From Hybos culiciformis (Eukaryota > Arthropoda > Insecta > Diptera > Hybotidae), in contig OZ023273.1 in the NCBI GenBank assembly GCA_964007475.1, positions 42,967,525-43,031,524 of the forward strand: a stretch of DNA of 64,000 nucleotides, given 5' to 3'. Positions 1 through 12,881 of this stretch are shown here, in pieces (position 1 is the first letter of the stretch; each line of letters begins with the position of its first letter). The notes below the pieces were generated by a model. It did not search any database. It was not told the DNA's origin and saw only the letters and a list, made by a program, of their open reading frames with translations. The position numbers and the translations under genes are program-made.

Positions 1-3000
1 TTGTTAATGAGATTAATGCGAATAGTATTGTCTAATTAAATGTTTATATCTTAAGATTGTAATAACTGTCCTGTTTACTGATTTTTTCCACATTATCAGT
101 AGACAATACGACTAAGTTTAAGAGTACACTTTCTTTGAATGTTTTACATTTCTTATATAGAAGTCGCACAAATACCCAAAATTTTGACACTTCAGTTCTA
201 TACAAAGTTATTGATTCGTTGTAAATGTAATTAACAAAAATATTTTAAGTGTACCGAATATCACAAAATTTCGAAAATTTCATAGAACATACATTTATTT
301 TAATATAAATAAATATTTTGATTAAATTAATATTGATGTATGTTTGAGTTATTTATGGTTATTAAAATTTTGAAATTATTTTAAAATCTACATATTTTTG
401 AATTAAGTTCAGATATACAAATTTCATAAAATCAAATAAGTTTGAATTAATATAAATTATTAAAATATTATGTATTGAAATCTTAAAACCTTATTTATTA
501 TGATTTTCTATTGGTGAAACCACTATTCTATTTTTATTTATATTGTTTGTAAACTGTGGTATTGAGTTGAGTATATTAAGAAAAATTTAAGGATAATTAA
601 TAAAAATTAAATATTTTAAGTCAATATTTCATTATAATAGAAAAAATTAACTAAATATTATGCTTTCATTTTCTGTCCGTCTGATAAACAACTACTTAAA
701 CAAAATAAATTCAAAAAGTAGTACCACATATTTTTTCAGGTATCATAAGCTATGTATATTAAGTATATATATATAAGTATATGTTTATAAGACTGATAGT
801 AAGAAAGCAAAGTATATTAATTATATAAAAGTGTGAATAGTAAGAAATCAATATGTACAATAAAAAAAATTAAATTATATAATTTATTTTATTTCTCTGG
901 AAAATTGTTAAAAAAAACAGCTTTATTTTTGGCTATCAATTCAATAAAATTTAATTGAATATCGTTATAATCAAAATTATTTGTTCAAATTTTTTATTCG
1001 ATCTAGTCGAAAAAGCTGAAGTAAAATGTAGTCTCATAACAACATATTTTGTTCTTGTTAACTTCTCAAATTCCTAATTTCAACAAATGGGTCAATAATA
1101 TCCTCGATAGTATATTTTTCTTTTGATTTGAATCTTATAAAATAAAAGTTGTGTACAATTTGTTGTCCGTAGTGTATAATGAATCAATTAATCAATCATT
1201 TCATTAATACATAAATATATTTATGAGACATAGGTTCAACGTCCTCGCAATGTAATAGATTTGAATAAAATCCTACAGAAATTTTCAAAATAACTTTTCA
1301 AAAATTTTTATTTTAAATACAGAAAACTTTTGTTATGATGCTTTAAAATGTAAATTTCAATTTGGATTAAATATGTCATGTTTTTATTGAAATTGTACTG
1401 AAAATTTATAACATTATTTGAAAAACTATATTGGATTTGTAAATTTTACATGATAAAATATTTTTTTTTTGGAAAATATAATTTGAGAACACATAACTTA
1501 AAAGTCCCTTTGTTTATATTTGACTTGTAATGCTATTAAATTATTCAGTCAAAGCTGTGGTTTACATTGTAAGACACTAAGACAATTTACAGCTTCTCGC
1601 GTTTTTTTATAAATTATTGTCCATATTATTGTTATTAAATATTAGTAATTAATTCGTTACTACAGAATAGATGGTTGTACCTACTTACTTTTTTTTCAAT
1701 TATGAAATGTACAGGAAGTATTAAAGTATTTCCAATTTTTTCATTTGGACTATTTTTGTTTTCAACGCTTCATATATACATAATTATTACGTAAACCACA
1801 TAATATCACATACAACCACATTTACCTATTATGCATATCGGTGAATATTCTGAACATGATGTGTCAATACAATAAATAATACCTGTATATAAAACATTGT
1901 CTAATCTATTTGAATTTATTTGGATATTGGAATATGAATGTAAAATAATCAAAAATTCGAAAATTTTTAATATCAAATAAATGTATTAAACAAATCTTAT
2001 TTCATTCAAATATTATTTTGTCTTCTTATAATTTCAGATACAACCCAACTAGCAAATTAGCTCTGTAAGAGAATTCAATTCTTTTAGTAGAAAGCTTATG
2101 TATTCTAGTAACTGTCTATTAAGTTTCACGAATCCTGTTATAACCTCAAAAGTGGCGAAAATTATAAGTATAATTTGTTGTATAAGTATTTCTTAATAGG
2201 ATATAAAAAGTTGCATAACATTCTCGAATTATGTAACTAATCCCATTATTAGACTGTATAACACTTTTTTTCATGAAAGAAAAGAAAAGGACAGCCTTAA
2301 AAAAAGAAGTGCATAAATATATATAAAAATTAAAATAGTTAAAAGAAAAGGAAAACCAATAAAATATAATAAATAAATATTTAGATGGGTATATGTAATA
2401 ATAAAATAAATGTGTTTGTATTTAATTTAATTTGTGCACATTTTAATTTTTAAATGTGTATTAAATTAAGTACATATTTACAAAAAATATTGTATTGTTA
2501 AATAAAATAAAATCGAAATTTTATTTTTCATGCAATTGAAAAAATAATGCAATTTTTAATATTCTAGGATTGATAAATATGAAAACCTAGTGAAATTTAT
2601 GATATCTAAATAATTTTAAATTAAAAAAGGTATTAAATTTGTTAAAATTTTGATGCATTTTAAAGTCATATAAGCAAAGTATGAGCAAAATGTAGTTTGC
2701 CATGGCACAAATAAATAAAATTTAAGTGCTGTTCTATTCTATTTATGTAGTTTTTTGAATTCATTGATTTTTTTCAAAAAGAACTAACAATTTGCTAAAT
2801 AATAAAATATTTAGTTCTTTCAAACCAAACTTTTGCGTTTAAATAACTTCAATTTCCATGAAGAATTTTCTTCCTATATTTGGATAACCTATGTTATTTT
2901 TAGGAAGTTTAGTAGGAAAATCCCTAAATTTTAAATTATTTCCTATTTCGAGTTGCGACATACTTAAGTTTTGTTTATTGATTTTAATTTTAAAGGATAT

Positions 3001-3085
3001 TAGTTTTAATTTTGCAATTGTTAAAAAACAATAAACAATTTTTTAATAGGGATAAAAATTAATTTGATTTTGTGAAACTTTAAGT
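1..3085. other. Gene-free AT-rich stretch
   Basis: Nothing but A/T homopolymers and short simple repeats was seen; no ORF, RNA gene or mobile-element end was recognised. Confidence 0.7.
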
Positions 3086-3088
3086 ACT

Positions 3089-3413
3089 AAACACAATTGG
3101 GGCGACAGCGACAACGACAGCGATAGCGACTATCAAAAAAAAATAGAAACCATATATTTGTATGAGAATGAACACAATTGAGACGACTGACGACAAACGA
3201 CATTGTCGCCTGGCGACAAATTAGAAATTTTTCTATTTTGTCGCCAGGCGACAACGACAACCATATATTTTTTTATTTATTTTTCTATTTGTTTACTTTT
3301 TTCCTGTATATTTATTTCGTCGCCGTCGCCGTAATTGTGTTCACTCGAGTGATATCGCTGTCGTTGTCGTTGTAGTCGTCGTTGTCGCCGTCGTTGTCGC
3401 CCCAATTGTGTTT
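3089..3413. mobile_element. Fold-back MITE built from GCGACAACGAC repeats
   Basis: Terminal inverted repeats begin AAACACAATTGGGGCGAC and are followed on both arms by runs of GCGACA/ACGAC. An ACT triplet flanks both ends (3086-3088 and 3414-3416), a possible 3-bp target duplication. A second inverted pair, TTGTCGCCTGGCGACAA, sits inside. The high GC content of the arms stands out from the surrounding AT-rich DNA. Superfamily is not assigned. Confidence 0.72.
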
Positions 3414-4204
3414 ACTCCTATAAAATAACAAATAAAAAAAATGAGATAGTCGGCTTTTCATTTTTGAAGCAAAAATTAATCAAAAACGAATTTCCCTTAT
3501 TAGATTGGATTTTTTTTTTAAATTAATAGTTTCGTGTTTTTTTACACGAAAGAGTTCTAGTGAAGTTAAACTATTCACTGGTATCATTCACTGTACGTTT
3601 TTTTATCACACGAACAAAAAAACTAAAATGGTAACCAACCTGTCTGTATTGCCATGTCTATAGATAATTTAAACATTTTGGAGTTCTAGGTATTATGGAA
3701 TTAACAAGGATAAAAAACTGCGGATTTTTAGACAAAACGGAAGGTATTAAAAATTCAACCTTAAGAATGATATTAAATTCTCACTCAGTAGTTTAATTTT
3801 ATTTCCCGAAATAATTAGTATTTTGTTAACAACGTAAAAATTTAGAAAATAATAATTATCCGGGCAAAAATTCTTACAAATTTCACCCAAGGATACGTCT
3901 AACTAAAAAATCCTTTAGGTTCATTTTCCGATCATCATACTCTTTTCTTATTTCGGACCATTTGAACCTTTCAACCCTTACAAAATAATTTTCTATTTCC
4001 GTACAATAAGTGCATCATTTTAAAATCATGAATTTCCGCAAAATTATAATTAAAAAGTCAACGTAAAGGAAGTCAAAGTAATATTTTTACAAACTATAAA
4101 CTCTCTCAAGTCCTTATTATATTTATATGGTTAGGGGATTAGTGCAATAACCTGGTAACACGGAATTTAAATTATTTTTGTTTTCATTTTTAAAAGCATT
4201 CGGC

Positions 4205-4812
4205 AAATACGCATCAAACTATTTTTGTCCTCTTTTCTCATAGTGCAAAGTAAAAAACAAATATAAAAGTTTCTAGCAGGATCACGGCCGGCATTAAAGA
4301 ACACTTTTTTTCCTCTTTTCTCATAGTATGAAGTAAAAGAGAAAAAAAATAATTTTGTTATAAAAATAAAATTTAATAGCAGGATCACGGCCGGCATTAA
4401 AGAAAACTTTTTTTCCCCTTTTCTCATAGAACGAAGTAAAAGAGAAAAACAATAGTTTTGTTATAAAAATAATAGCTAATAGCAGGATCACGGCCGGCAT
4501 TAAAGAAAACTTTTTTTCCTCTTTTCTCATAGAACGAAGTAAAAGAGAAAAAAAATAGTTTTGTTATAAAAATAAAAGCTAATAGCAGGATCACGGCCGG
4601 CATTAAAGAACTTTTTTTTTTCCTTTTTACTCATTTGTACGAAGTAAAAGAGAGAAAAAATAGTTTTGTTATGAAAATAGAAGCTAATAGCAGGATCACG
4701 GTCCGCATAAAGAACATTTTTTTTCCTTTTTACTCATATGTACGAAGTAAAAGAGAAGAAGAATTTTGGGATGAAGTCTAATAGGAAGACTGAAACCGGC
4801 ATTAAAGAGCTG
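4205..4812. repeat. Tandem array, period about 103 bp, 5-6 copies
   Basis: The marker GCAGGATCACGGCCGGCA recurs at 4276, 4379, 4482, 4585 and, altered, 4690, with a decayed copy near 4783. Each unit also holds TTTTCTCATA..ACGAAGTAAAAGAG. The first three spacings are exactly 103 bp and the last is 105. Overlapping minus-strand ORFs here are just the repeat read in frame. Confidence 0.92.
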
Positions 4813-7462
4813 ATTATATTTTTTGATGAAATAGAATTCTTATAAATGTTGCATAACAAGATCACTATGATTCAGTATCACGAATTCTTTTACTAGAATT
4901 TTATACAGCTTATAAGTGGTATAACACTTATTTACAAGAATAATCTGCTAGTTGGGAAAGTTGCATAACAAAAAATAAAGACATTAGAGTAGGTAAGTAA
5001 CATAAGCTTATAGATATACATTTTACACGAATTTTTTAAAATTTCTTAATAATATAAAATTGAAAGAAACAAAAAATCTATTTATACTTCTATGGATACT
5101 CCGAAATTCGGTTTCTTTTGTAAACGTTAGTTTTTTTAGAAAAAAAAAAAATTTAATTGATAAACTGCTATAGATTCTTTACGTATTCTCATTTCCTTCA
5201 GATATATTTAAGTTAAACAATTATTTAACATTTATTTTGAGAAAATCTAAAGAAACTTCAAAATTAAAGTAAATTGATATTAACAAAAATGTGTTGCTTG
5301 AAAATAATATTAAGGTTTAAATTCACTAACTTACTCAGAAATTTTGGGTAAAATTAAATTACTAAAAATAAAATAAATTTTAAATTCATAAAGATTTTTT
5401 AAAATTTTAAATATATAATATATTATTATAGAAGTTGCTTGTATACATAAAATATCATTACATATATGCACATAACAAAAAAAAAATTGCTTTGTGGAGA
5501 AATAATTAATTTAATAAAATGGAAAATTTTAATTTGGTTAAATTTTAAAATTTAATTTTCACAAAATGCTTATTATTTTTGTTTGCCATAAAAACCTGGA
5601 AAATTAATATGGACACTTGTATTAAACATATGTACCAAAATTAAATTATGAAAAATATATATTTTTGTTGTTTTTTTTTCTACATATACCTACTGTCCAA
5701 CTTTTGTTCACATTTACATAATAAATTTTCTTTTTGTGAATATAACATCCATGTTTAATTTTTCGGATATTAGCCTCAAATAAATTATAATCAAAATTAA
5801 TTATGCGATAAATTTTTATTTAATTATTATTATTTTTTTCTTCTCAAAATTACTAAATTTTACAATATTATTATTAAAAACACTTTAATATTAATAATAT
5901 GTTCTATTTCGATTATACAATATAATAAAATAAGTACATACATTAATTTTCATGTATTGCACCATTAAGTTCAGATAATTTTAATATTACGAGCAAAAAA
6001 ACATTGGGTGACAGACAGTATATGTTTTGGAGTGGCTTTTTATTAATAATTATTTATTAAGTTAAAATTTAATTGAAAATTAAGATTTATGTATTAGGTA
6101 TTAAATAAATTATTTCTCGCCATTAGGAATAATGTTAAAAAAATATAAATTATTTATAAAAAATATTATCCAATAAAATAAAATTTCTTATTTGTCTCAT
6201 CTAATTTTTTATTTATTTTAAAGTTTAACTTTTTTAGAATTGTTGTTGCATTCAATGAACAAAAATATATACACATTTCGCTAACAACTCCTGAAAAAAG
6301 CAGCGAATGTATGGTTTCACAAAACCGCACCTTAGAATTTCTCTAATGCATTTTAGATTTTTGAGGGTTATGCGGAATGACACAGTCTACATTTGTTTGA
6401 TTTTGTGGGACTTTAACATTGGCCTAAATCCTGTTTAAATATCTAATGATCAAGAAAATTGTTTCAGTCTGGAATTTCTGAAGTTTTTCTCCTTTATTAT
6501 TATAATCATTATATTTTCCTTTATGTGAATTCAAAAAAAAAATAAAATAAAAATTAATGCTATAACCCTGAAAATGTAAAAACATAGAATAAATAATTTT
6601 TATAATGCCAAGAATAATTTTTTCCTCATTTTAATTGAAAATAATATGTATTCTATGTGAAAAGAAAATTTATTAATTTTAATTTTTGATTTTTTTTTTC
6701 TTATTTACCTTGTGATAATAAAAACCATTCTTCAAGCTTATCCATATTGTAATTTTATGTGCTCGCTGTGTTTTTTTTTCGTTTCTTTTCTTTTGAACGA
6801 AAAAAAAAAAAATTAAATAAAAGTTATTTTGGGAAAATTTTTCTAGGTAATTTTTCTATTATGCTGTATTATTAATGATTAATTGATCAAATTAAATATT
6901 CAACATAAATTATAATTTACAGTTTAATTCAATATTGTAATGAATTTTCTGTTTTTTTATTAATTTTTTTTTTTTCATATAATTTATTTAATAAAATTTG
7001 ATTTTTCTTTCAATTTTAATAGAAATTCAAAAAAAAAAAAATATAGGTATAGAATGCATTTTTATCACTCGGTTAAATTTATGCGAAAACTGAAAAAAAA
7101 AATTGGATCAAAAAAGATATTTTTATCGCAATGAATTGACAGAAATAAATGAAAAAGAAATAATAAAATTTTCTTATTATTTTTTTTCTTATTTAAATGT
7201 GAACACATTATTTCTCTTATCACAATATTGGAATATATTTAAGTAAGATGAAATAGAAACATAAAAATATTGCCAGATACTTTGTTAAAGTGACGTGATA
7301 AATATTTATGCTTTTTGTTTTTTTTTTTTCTTCTTTAAAATTGATAATAGTTTTTTTCGACTAAATAGAAGTGAAGATGTAATTTTTTAAATTGTGTCTG
7401 TTAAAATTACGCCTTCGCAAAAAAATAAAAAAAAAAAATTAGATTAGTGTTTTATTTTACGG
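4813..7462. other. Gene-free AT-rich stretch
   Basis: No feature could be supported. A slightly GC-richer patch near 6280-6440 has no coding frame I recognise. Confidence 0.65.
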
Positions 7463-7470
7463 ATAATTCC

Positions 7471-8234
7471 GGGTGGGGGCTCTTCAGCCGGACAATTCTT
7501 GGTAATTGACGTCACAATTATTGAGCATTTAGTGCTTAATTTGTGACTATTAGTGCCATAAAAACTAGAATTTGTGCTCGCTTAGTTTTTGAGAAACTTT
7601 GATTTTCGAATTTCGAACATGGGTCAAAGTGGTATCTCTGCCCGGATTCGAATTTCCAAAAAAATAAAGACGCTATTATTTAGTGCTTAATTTGTGCCTA
7701 TTTGTGCTACAAAAACTAGAATTTGTTCTCTTCAAAATTATGTGAAAACAATTTTTTTTAGATTAGGCCAAAATTCCAAAACTTGAACCTTTTTTTTTTT
7801 TGTCGAATTTAGAAAAAGCGAAAATACCACCATTTAGTGCTTAATTTGTGCCTGCGTTTATTGTACTTTGCGATGATTTGTTTTATCAAAAAAAAATATA
7901 TATGCCACGCCGAAAAAAATGTAAGTTCGAAAAAATTTCAACTTCAGCTATCAAGGTGAGGTGCGGGGCGGCGGGGCGGGTGAACTGGTGGTTGGTCAGT
8001 GGGATTTTCGGCGCAAAATAAGCACTAAATGATAGCATCATTATTTTTTCGAAATTCGAATCCGGCCAGAGAGACCCCTTGACCCATGTTCGAAATTCGA
8101 AAATCAAATTTTCTCAAAAACCAAGCGAGCACAAATTCTAGTTTTTGTGGCACTAATAGTCACAAATTAAGCACTAAATGCTCAATAATTGTGACATCAA
8201 TTATCAAGAATTGTCCGGCTGAAGAGCCTCCACC
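7471..8234. mobile_element. Long-TIR non-autonomous element
   Basis: About 190-bp arms are inverted. The left begins GGGTGGGGGCTCTTCAGCC and the right ends in the complement of GGTGGAGGCTCTTCAGCC. The flanks ATAATTCC (7463-7470) and ATAATTGC (8235-8242) form an imperfect 8-bp duplication. The left half repeats ATTTAGTGCTTAATTTGTG three times (near 7530, 7678, 7831). A G-rich core lies at 7960-8010. There is no coding sequence. Confidence 0.8.
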
Positions 8235-8689
8235 ATAATTGCGCTGTCTGTATACTTAACAGGAAATTGTAAATGTTCTTACTAAAAGTAGAATTTAAAA
8301 TCTTAAGTTTCAAACATTTACGTGTTTTCAAAAAAAAAAATAAAGTGAGGATCCAAAGAAGGTTTTTTTTTTATTTTCGAAGTTATTTTTCACTATTTAT
8401 AGTGGTTGAATAAATTTTAAATTAATAGGTGGATTTATGACTATATTTTTTTAATTGTTTAATTGCAAATAAATATATAAAAGAAATCAAGTTTTAGATG
8501 TCGTCCTATTTTTCTGAAAATCACCTACGATGGCATGGCGAAGAAATTCTTTTGATTCTAATACACTAAAAACTGAAAAATTTCCTATTCTGGTTGTCAA
8601 TAAATAACTTAAATACAATTTTCATTTATATTTTCTTTAAGGGGACTTGGTACCAGTTTGAATTTTTTGTCCCAAATTTTTTTTGAAAA

Positions 8690-8974
8690 GCAGTTTTAGA
8701 TTATTTTAAAGTTAAATTTAGAAAAAACATTTCATTCACAACCTCCGAATTGTTTGATACTTTAAAAGGGTATAAGACTTTTTAGAATCGGTTAAGGCTA
8801 AGTGCTCGAAATCTCTTCAAAACCATTGTTATGTGTCACAAAATGGTTTTGAAGAGATTTCGAGCACTTAGCCTTAACCGATTCTAAAAAGTTGTCATTT
8901 TAAACTATGAAACATTCCTGAGGTTGTGAATGAAATGTTTTTTTTAAATTAAACTTTAAAATAATCTAAAACGG
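8690..8974. repeat. Long hairpin, arms about 130 bp, 14-nt loop
   Basis: Arms 8690-8827 and 8842-8974 are reverse complements with few mismatches. The inner 60 bp, including GAGATTTCGAGCACTTAGCC, are near perfect. The loop is GTTATGTGTCACAA. Probably a fold-back element; no target duplication was resolved. Confidence 0.85.
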
Positions 8975-11900
8975 CTATTTTGAGTTATCGAGTGTTCTTC
9001 TTTAAAATGTTTTTTATTAATTAAAGTTTTCAAAGTAAAATCTTTTCTTGTATTTTTAAATTTAATCATAATTTGTTATGATTGAGATGTCGATTTACGC
9101 TCTTGTTTATTTAATAACCATATATAACAAAGTGATAGTAAATTTTTTTAAGGTAATATGCGTTGAAGTGCGATTTTTTCAAAGATGCATCTTTTACTAG
9201 CCAATATAAAATAAATTGAATACAGAAGTTTGAACATAAATTTAAAAATTTCAGTCGACCTGGACGTTGTTTAAATTTTATGTTGCAATTTATAATACTT
9301 TTCATTTCCTTGTATTTATTAGATCCGAGAGAAAAATCAAGACAATAATGAATAAGTTATATGCACAATAATATTTTCTTGTGAATATTTGAAAATTTTT
9401 TTTTATTCCTAAATTTAAAAACAATATATGTACTATACACCTGTTATACATTTTTCGGTGTGGGTAACCAATTGACAACCAAAAGCCTTTTGATAATGTA
9501 TTTTATAGGAAAACTAAAATAAACAGAAGAAATCCAGTGTCAAAAGAATTTTATTTCTGGTATTTTATTTTTCTGTGTAAAATCATAATTATTATTTTAT
9601 ATTTATATTTAAAAAAATAAAAATGCAAAAAAAGAAAATTATAAACATTGTCTTGAGAAAATTGAATGGTTTTTACAAATAAAAGGAAAGTAAGTAATTG
9701 CAGAAAAAATTATTTGGAAATTTTCTTTTATTTATATATCTAAATATTTATTTAAAATACATTAGGTCTTCTATGTATATTTATCTATATATACATTTTG
9801 TATTTTGGGTTTAATTATGTATGTCTCTTTGAAAAAGAAATCATTTAGGAATTCTGGATGATTGAATGCATTTCATTTTTCTTTACCACCAATTGATCAT
9901 TGAAATGAGTTTATGTGTTAAAAGGGTTGTACGAGAAATTTCCTTCTAATTTCAATTTCTTTAGAAAAAAAATATTTTTGTTTTTTTTTATGGTTTTATT
10001 TTCGAATTGGTAAACTTTTATCGTCCATTCTATATACAATTTGATACATTTGAGACTTGAGATGTTGTAAATATATATAAATATATATATAGATGTTGTA
10101 AATATATAGGGAATCTGAATTTTTGAATTTTTAAATATATTTTGATGTATATGCTTCTCTTTGAAGTTTAAGAACAAAAATATCTAGTTGTAATTTATAG
10201 GAGTAAATTATAGGAGTAAATTTATAATATTTAGTAAAGAATTTTTTAAAACATCATAAACACTTAATTTCAAATGTACAATTCAATAAAATTTTATACA
10301 AATTTCTGCTTGAGGTGGAAATCAAATCTAAGACCGAACCTTATAGGATAAGAATAATATCACAACATCATGACGACCGATTTTTGATTTAGGAAAAACA
10401 GATCCTTATTCATTTATGAGGTACTTACTGTATTTTTTATTTTTATTTTTATCAATGTTATAGATATATAGATATTAGTCACTATTGTGGAAATGTCTAC
10501 AGATATTTTTCTATATAACTGTGGTGGTGTACTAATTAATTACTTATGATGACATTGGTGAAAAGTGATGACTTATATTAAAAATTTTATGTCAGTATGA
10601 TTGTTTTATATTTAGTTTGTGAAAATTTTTGACTCAAATTGTTTTGACTCAAATTTTTTTATTAACTTAATTTTTTAAACTTATTAATTCTTAATTAAAG
10701 CAAAGAAACCATAATTCATATTAAAAAGTTTTCATAAAATTAAAAACAAAAAAAAAAGTTCCAGAACACAAAAATCTCTGTGCATTAAGATAACAGTCTT
10801 TAACAAATTGCACTTATTTAACAATAAGTATTTGAGTAAAAAAAATTAAAAATGCTTTTAAATTATGTGGTATTGCTTAGTCGTTCATTAATACTTTGCT
10901 GTCCAGTTGCTGTTAACATTATGAAAAAAAACTAATTAAAAAAAAAGATATAGGAAAAAGAGCATTCAAATTTGGAAGGATTTTTGTTCTATTCTTCAAG
11001 AACAATCAGCAATGCATTGAAATGAAAAAAAAATGAAATCATGGTGGCAATCAAAAAATTACTTATATAATTGCCCGAGAAATTGTTAAAATTTGACGAA
11101 GCTCACCGTTTGTGACATTTAACCGAGTTCTGTTATTACTGTTGGAAACAATGAAATTTTACACTATTTTCGGAAAAGTTTTTTCAAAATAAAGTTTGTG
11201 TAAGAAAATATTTTTTTTTTGTGATTGTTATAAAATAAGTAAATTATCTTTTGATCCATCCAATCCATTGATTTTAGAGAAACTTAGTTTTTTATTCTAT
11301 TTCTTTAGTTCTTTCCTTTTTTTTATCGTAAATTAAGTAATAATTTTGAGTTAGCAAGCATTCTTAATAAAAATTTAACTTTAGTTTGAATATTTAAGAA
11401 ATTTTTCTTTCTTCATTGGTATTTAATTTTCGAAATTTATTTTGATGTACATAATATACCTTTAGTGTCAATTCTGCTTGAAAAAGTCTAGTTAAATTTT
11501 AGCTTAGTCTTTATTATTTTATCACAATTTAAGTAAAAATATTTACAATTGAAATTTAATCTTAAATAAGATAACTTTGATATACAAAAACTGTGTTAAT
11601 TTCTTCTTTTTCATTTAAATTTTTAGACAGCATTCATACTGAAACAAATATTAATAATTTAAAATTTTGACACTCTTAACGCATTTATTACAATTTCAAA
11701 TTTTAGAAATACAAGTATTGTAAAAAAAAAAATAATCTAATAGGAAATAAAAAAAAAAATCGTTTTCAAATATTACACTGCTTCAATATTAATTATAAAT
11801 TTATAATACATGTTTTTTCAAAATTTAGCTCGAAGATTGAAGAAACAAAATTACAAGTTCCATTTCTCATATCAATATTTATATATTTGAGTGAAATTTT

Positions 11901-12881
11901 GACAAAGCCTTAAAGCAAGTGAGTTAGCAGCACAATTTTTTTTATTTTTTCTTCTTTAGTCTATTATTTCGAAGATGTGTACATATAAAAACTTGAGTTT
12001 GAATGTCTTCTTTATTAAATAAGTATTTATTATGCTTACAGAAGACACAATGTAAGTAGATAAATGATTATTCACCTTCTTTTTTCATTTAATTATTACA
12101 TGAAATATCAAATATGATTCAGAAATCTTAAAATTGAAATAAATTTTGACCTTTCTTATTTGTAACCAAATTTTCAACGCATTTGCTTTGAATCGATTTT
12201 TAGTCAAATCTCGTGAAGGACAATACAAAATTTAGGAACCTAATAGAGGAATATATTTATTTTGGTATAAATTTCGAATTCGATTTTATAGCAAAGAAAA
12301 TATAAGGATTAAGAAGTGAAAAGGATTAAGAAGTCAAAACAAATTTTTTTAGACTAAATTTTTTTATTTGTATTTTGTCACTCATATTTTATTTAAAAAT
12401 TCATTATAAAAATTTAAAATAAAGTTTGATGATACTTTTAAATTCCAAAATATTATATCGATGACGCGTTTAAATCCCAATTTTCATATAAAATTAAAAC
12501 AAAAATGAAAATATATGCTATCCTTGTCTAAAATTATTTTTATTCTGCGTTTCCCTTCTTACTTCTATTTTCTTTGTTTATAGTTAAACTATTAAGTATC
12601 ACAATATAAAAAGTGTTTTTTTTTTTGCAAAATAGAACTAACGAAAAGGTTGACAGTAAAATGCGCTCACTTTTTGATATGGCGGTATTCGAATGTCTAG
12701 AATGCGCTTCGTTTTCAAATGAATTGTGATCTTTCAAATAAAAATAAAATTTTTGATTAAAATTTAGCTTTTTGTGCTATTTTTACATTTTGAAGTTCCA
12801 TCGGGCTTTAAAAAATACTCTTTATAATGAGAAAATTTCACATCTAATGTTATGTACTTATTCAACATATTTGTATATTAT
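8975..12881. other. Gene-free stretch downstream of the protease
   Basis: Only short AT-rich ORFs without protein-like composition were seen. Near 10050-10110 there is a small direct repeat of AGATGTTGTAAATATATA. The part nearest 12881 probably carries the protease 3' UTR. Confidence 0.65.

Noticed and set aside
3178..3375. 65-aa hydrophobic ORF
   Set aside because: It runs through the inverted repeats of the 3.1-kb element and shows no recognisable domain.
4167..4530. Overlapping ORFs with repeated EKRGKKVFFNAGRDPA
   Set aside because: The residue repeat simply follows the 103-bp tandem array.
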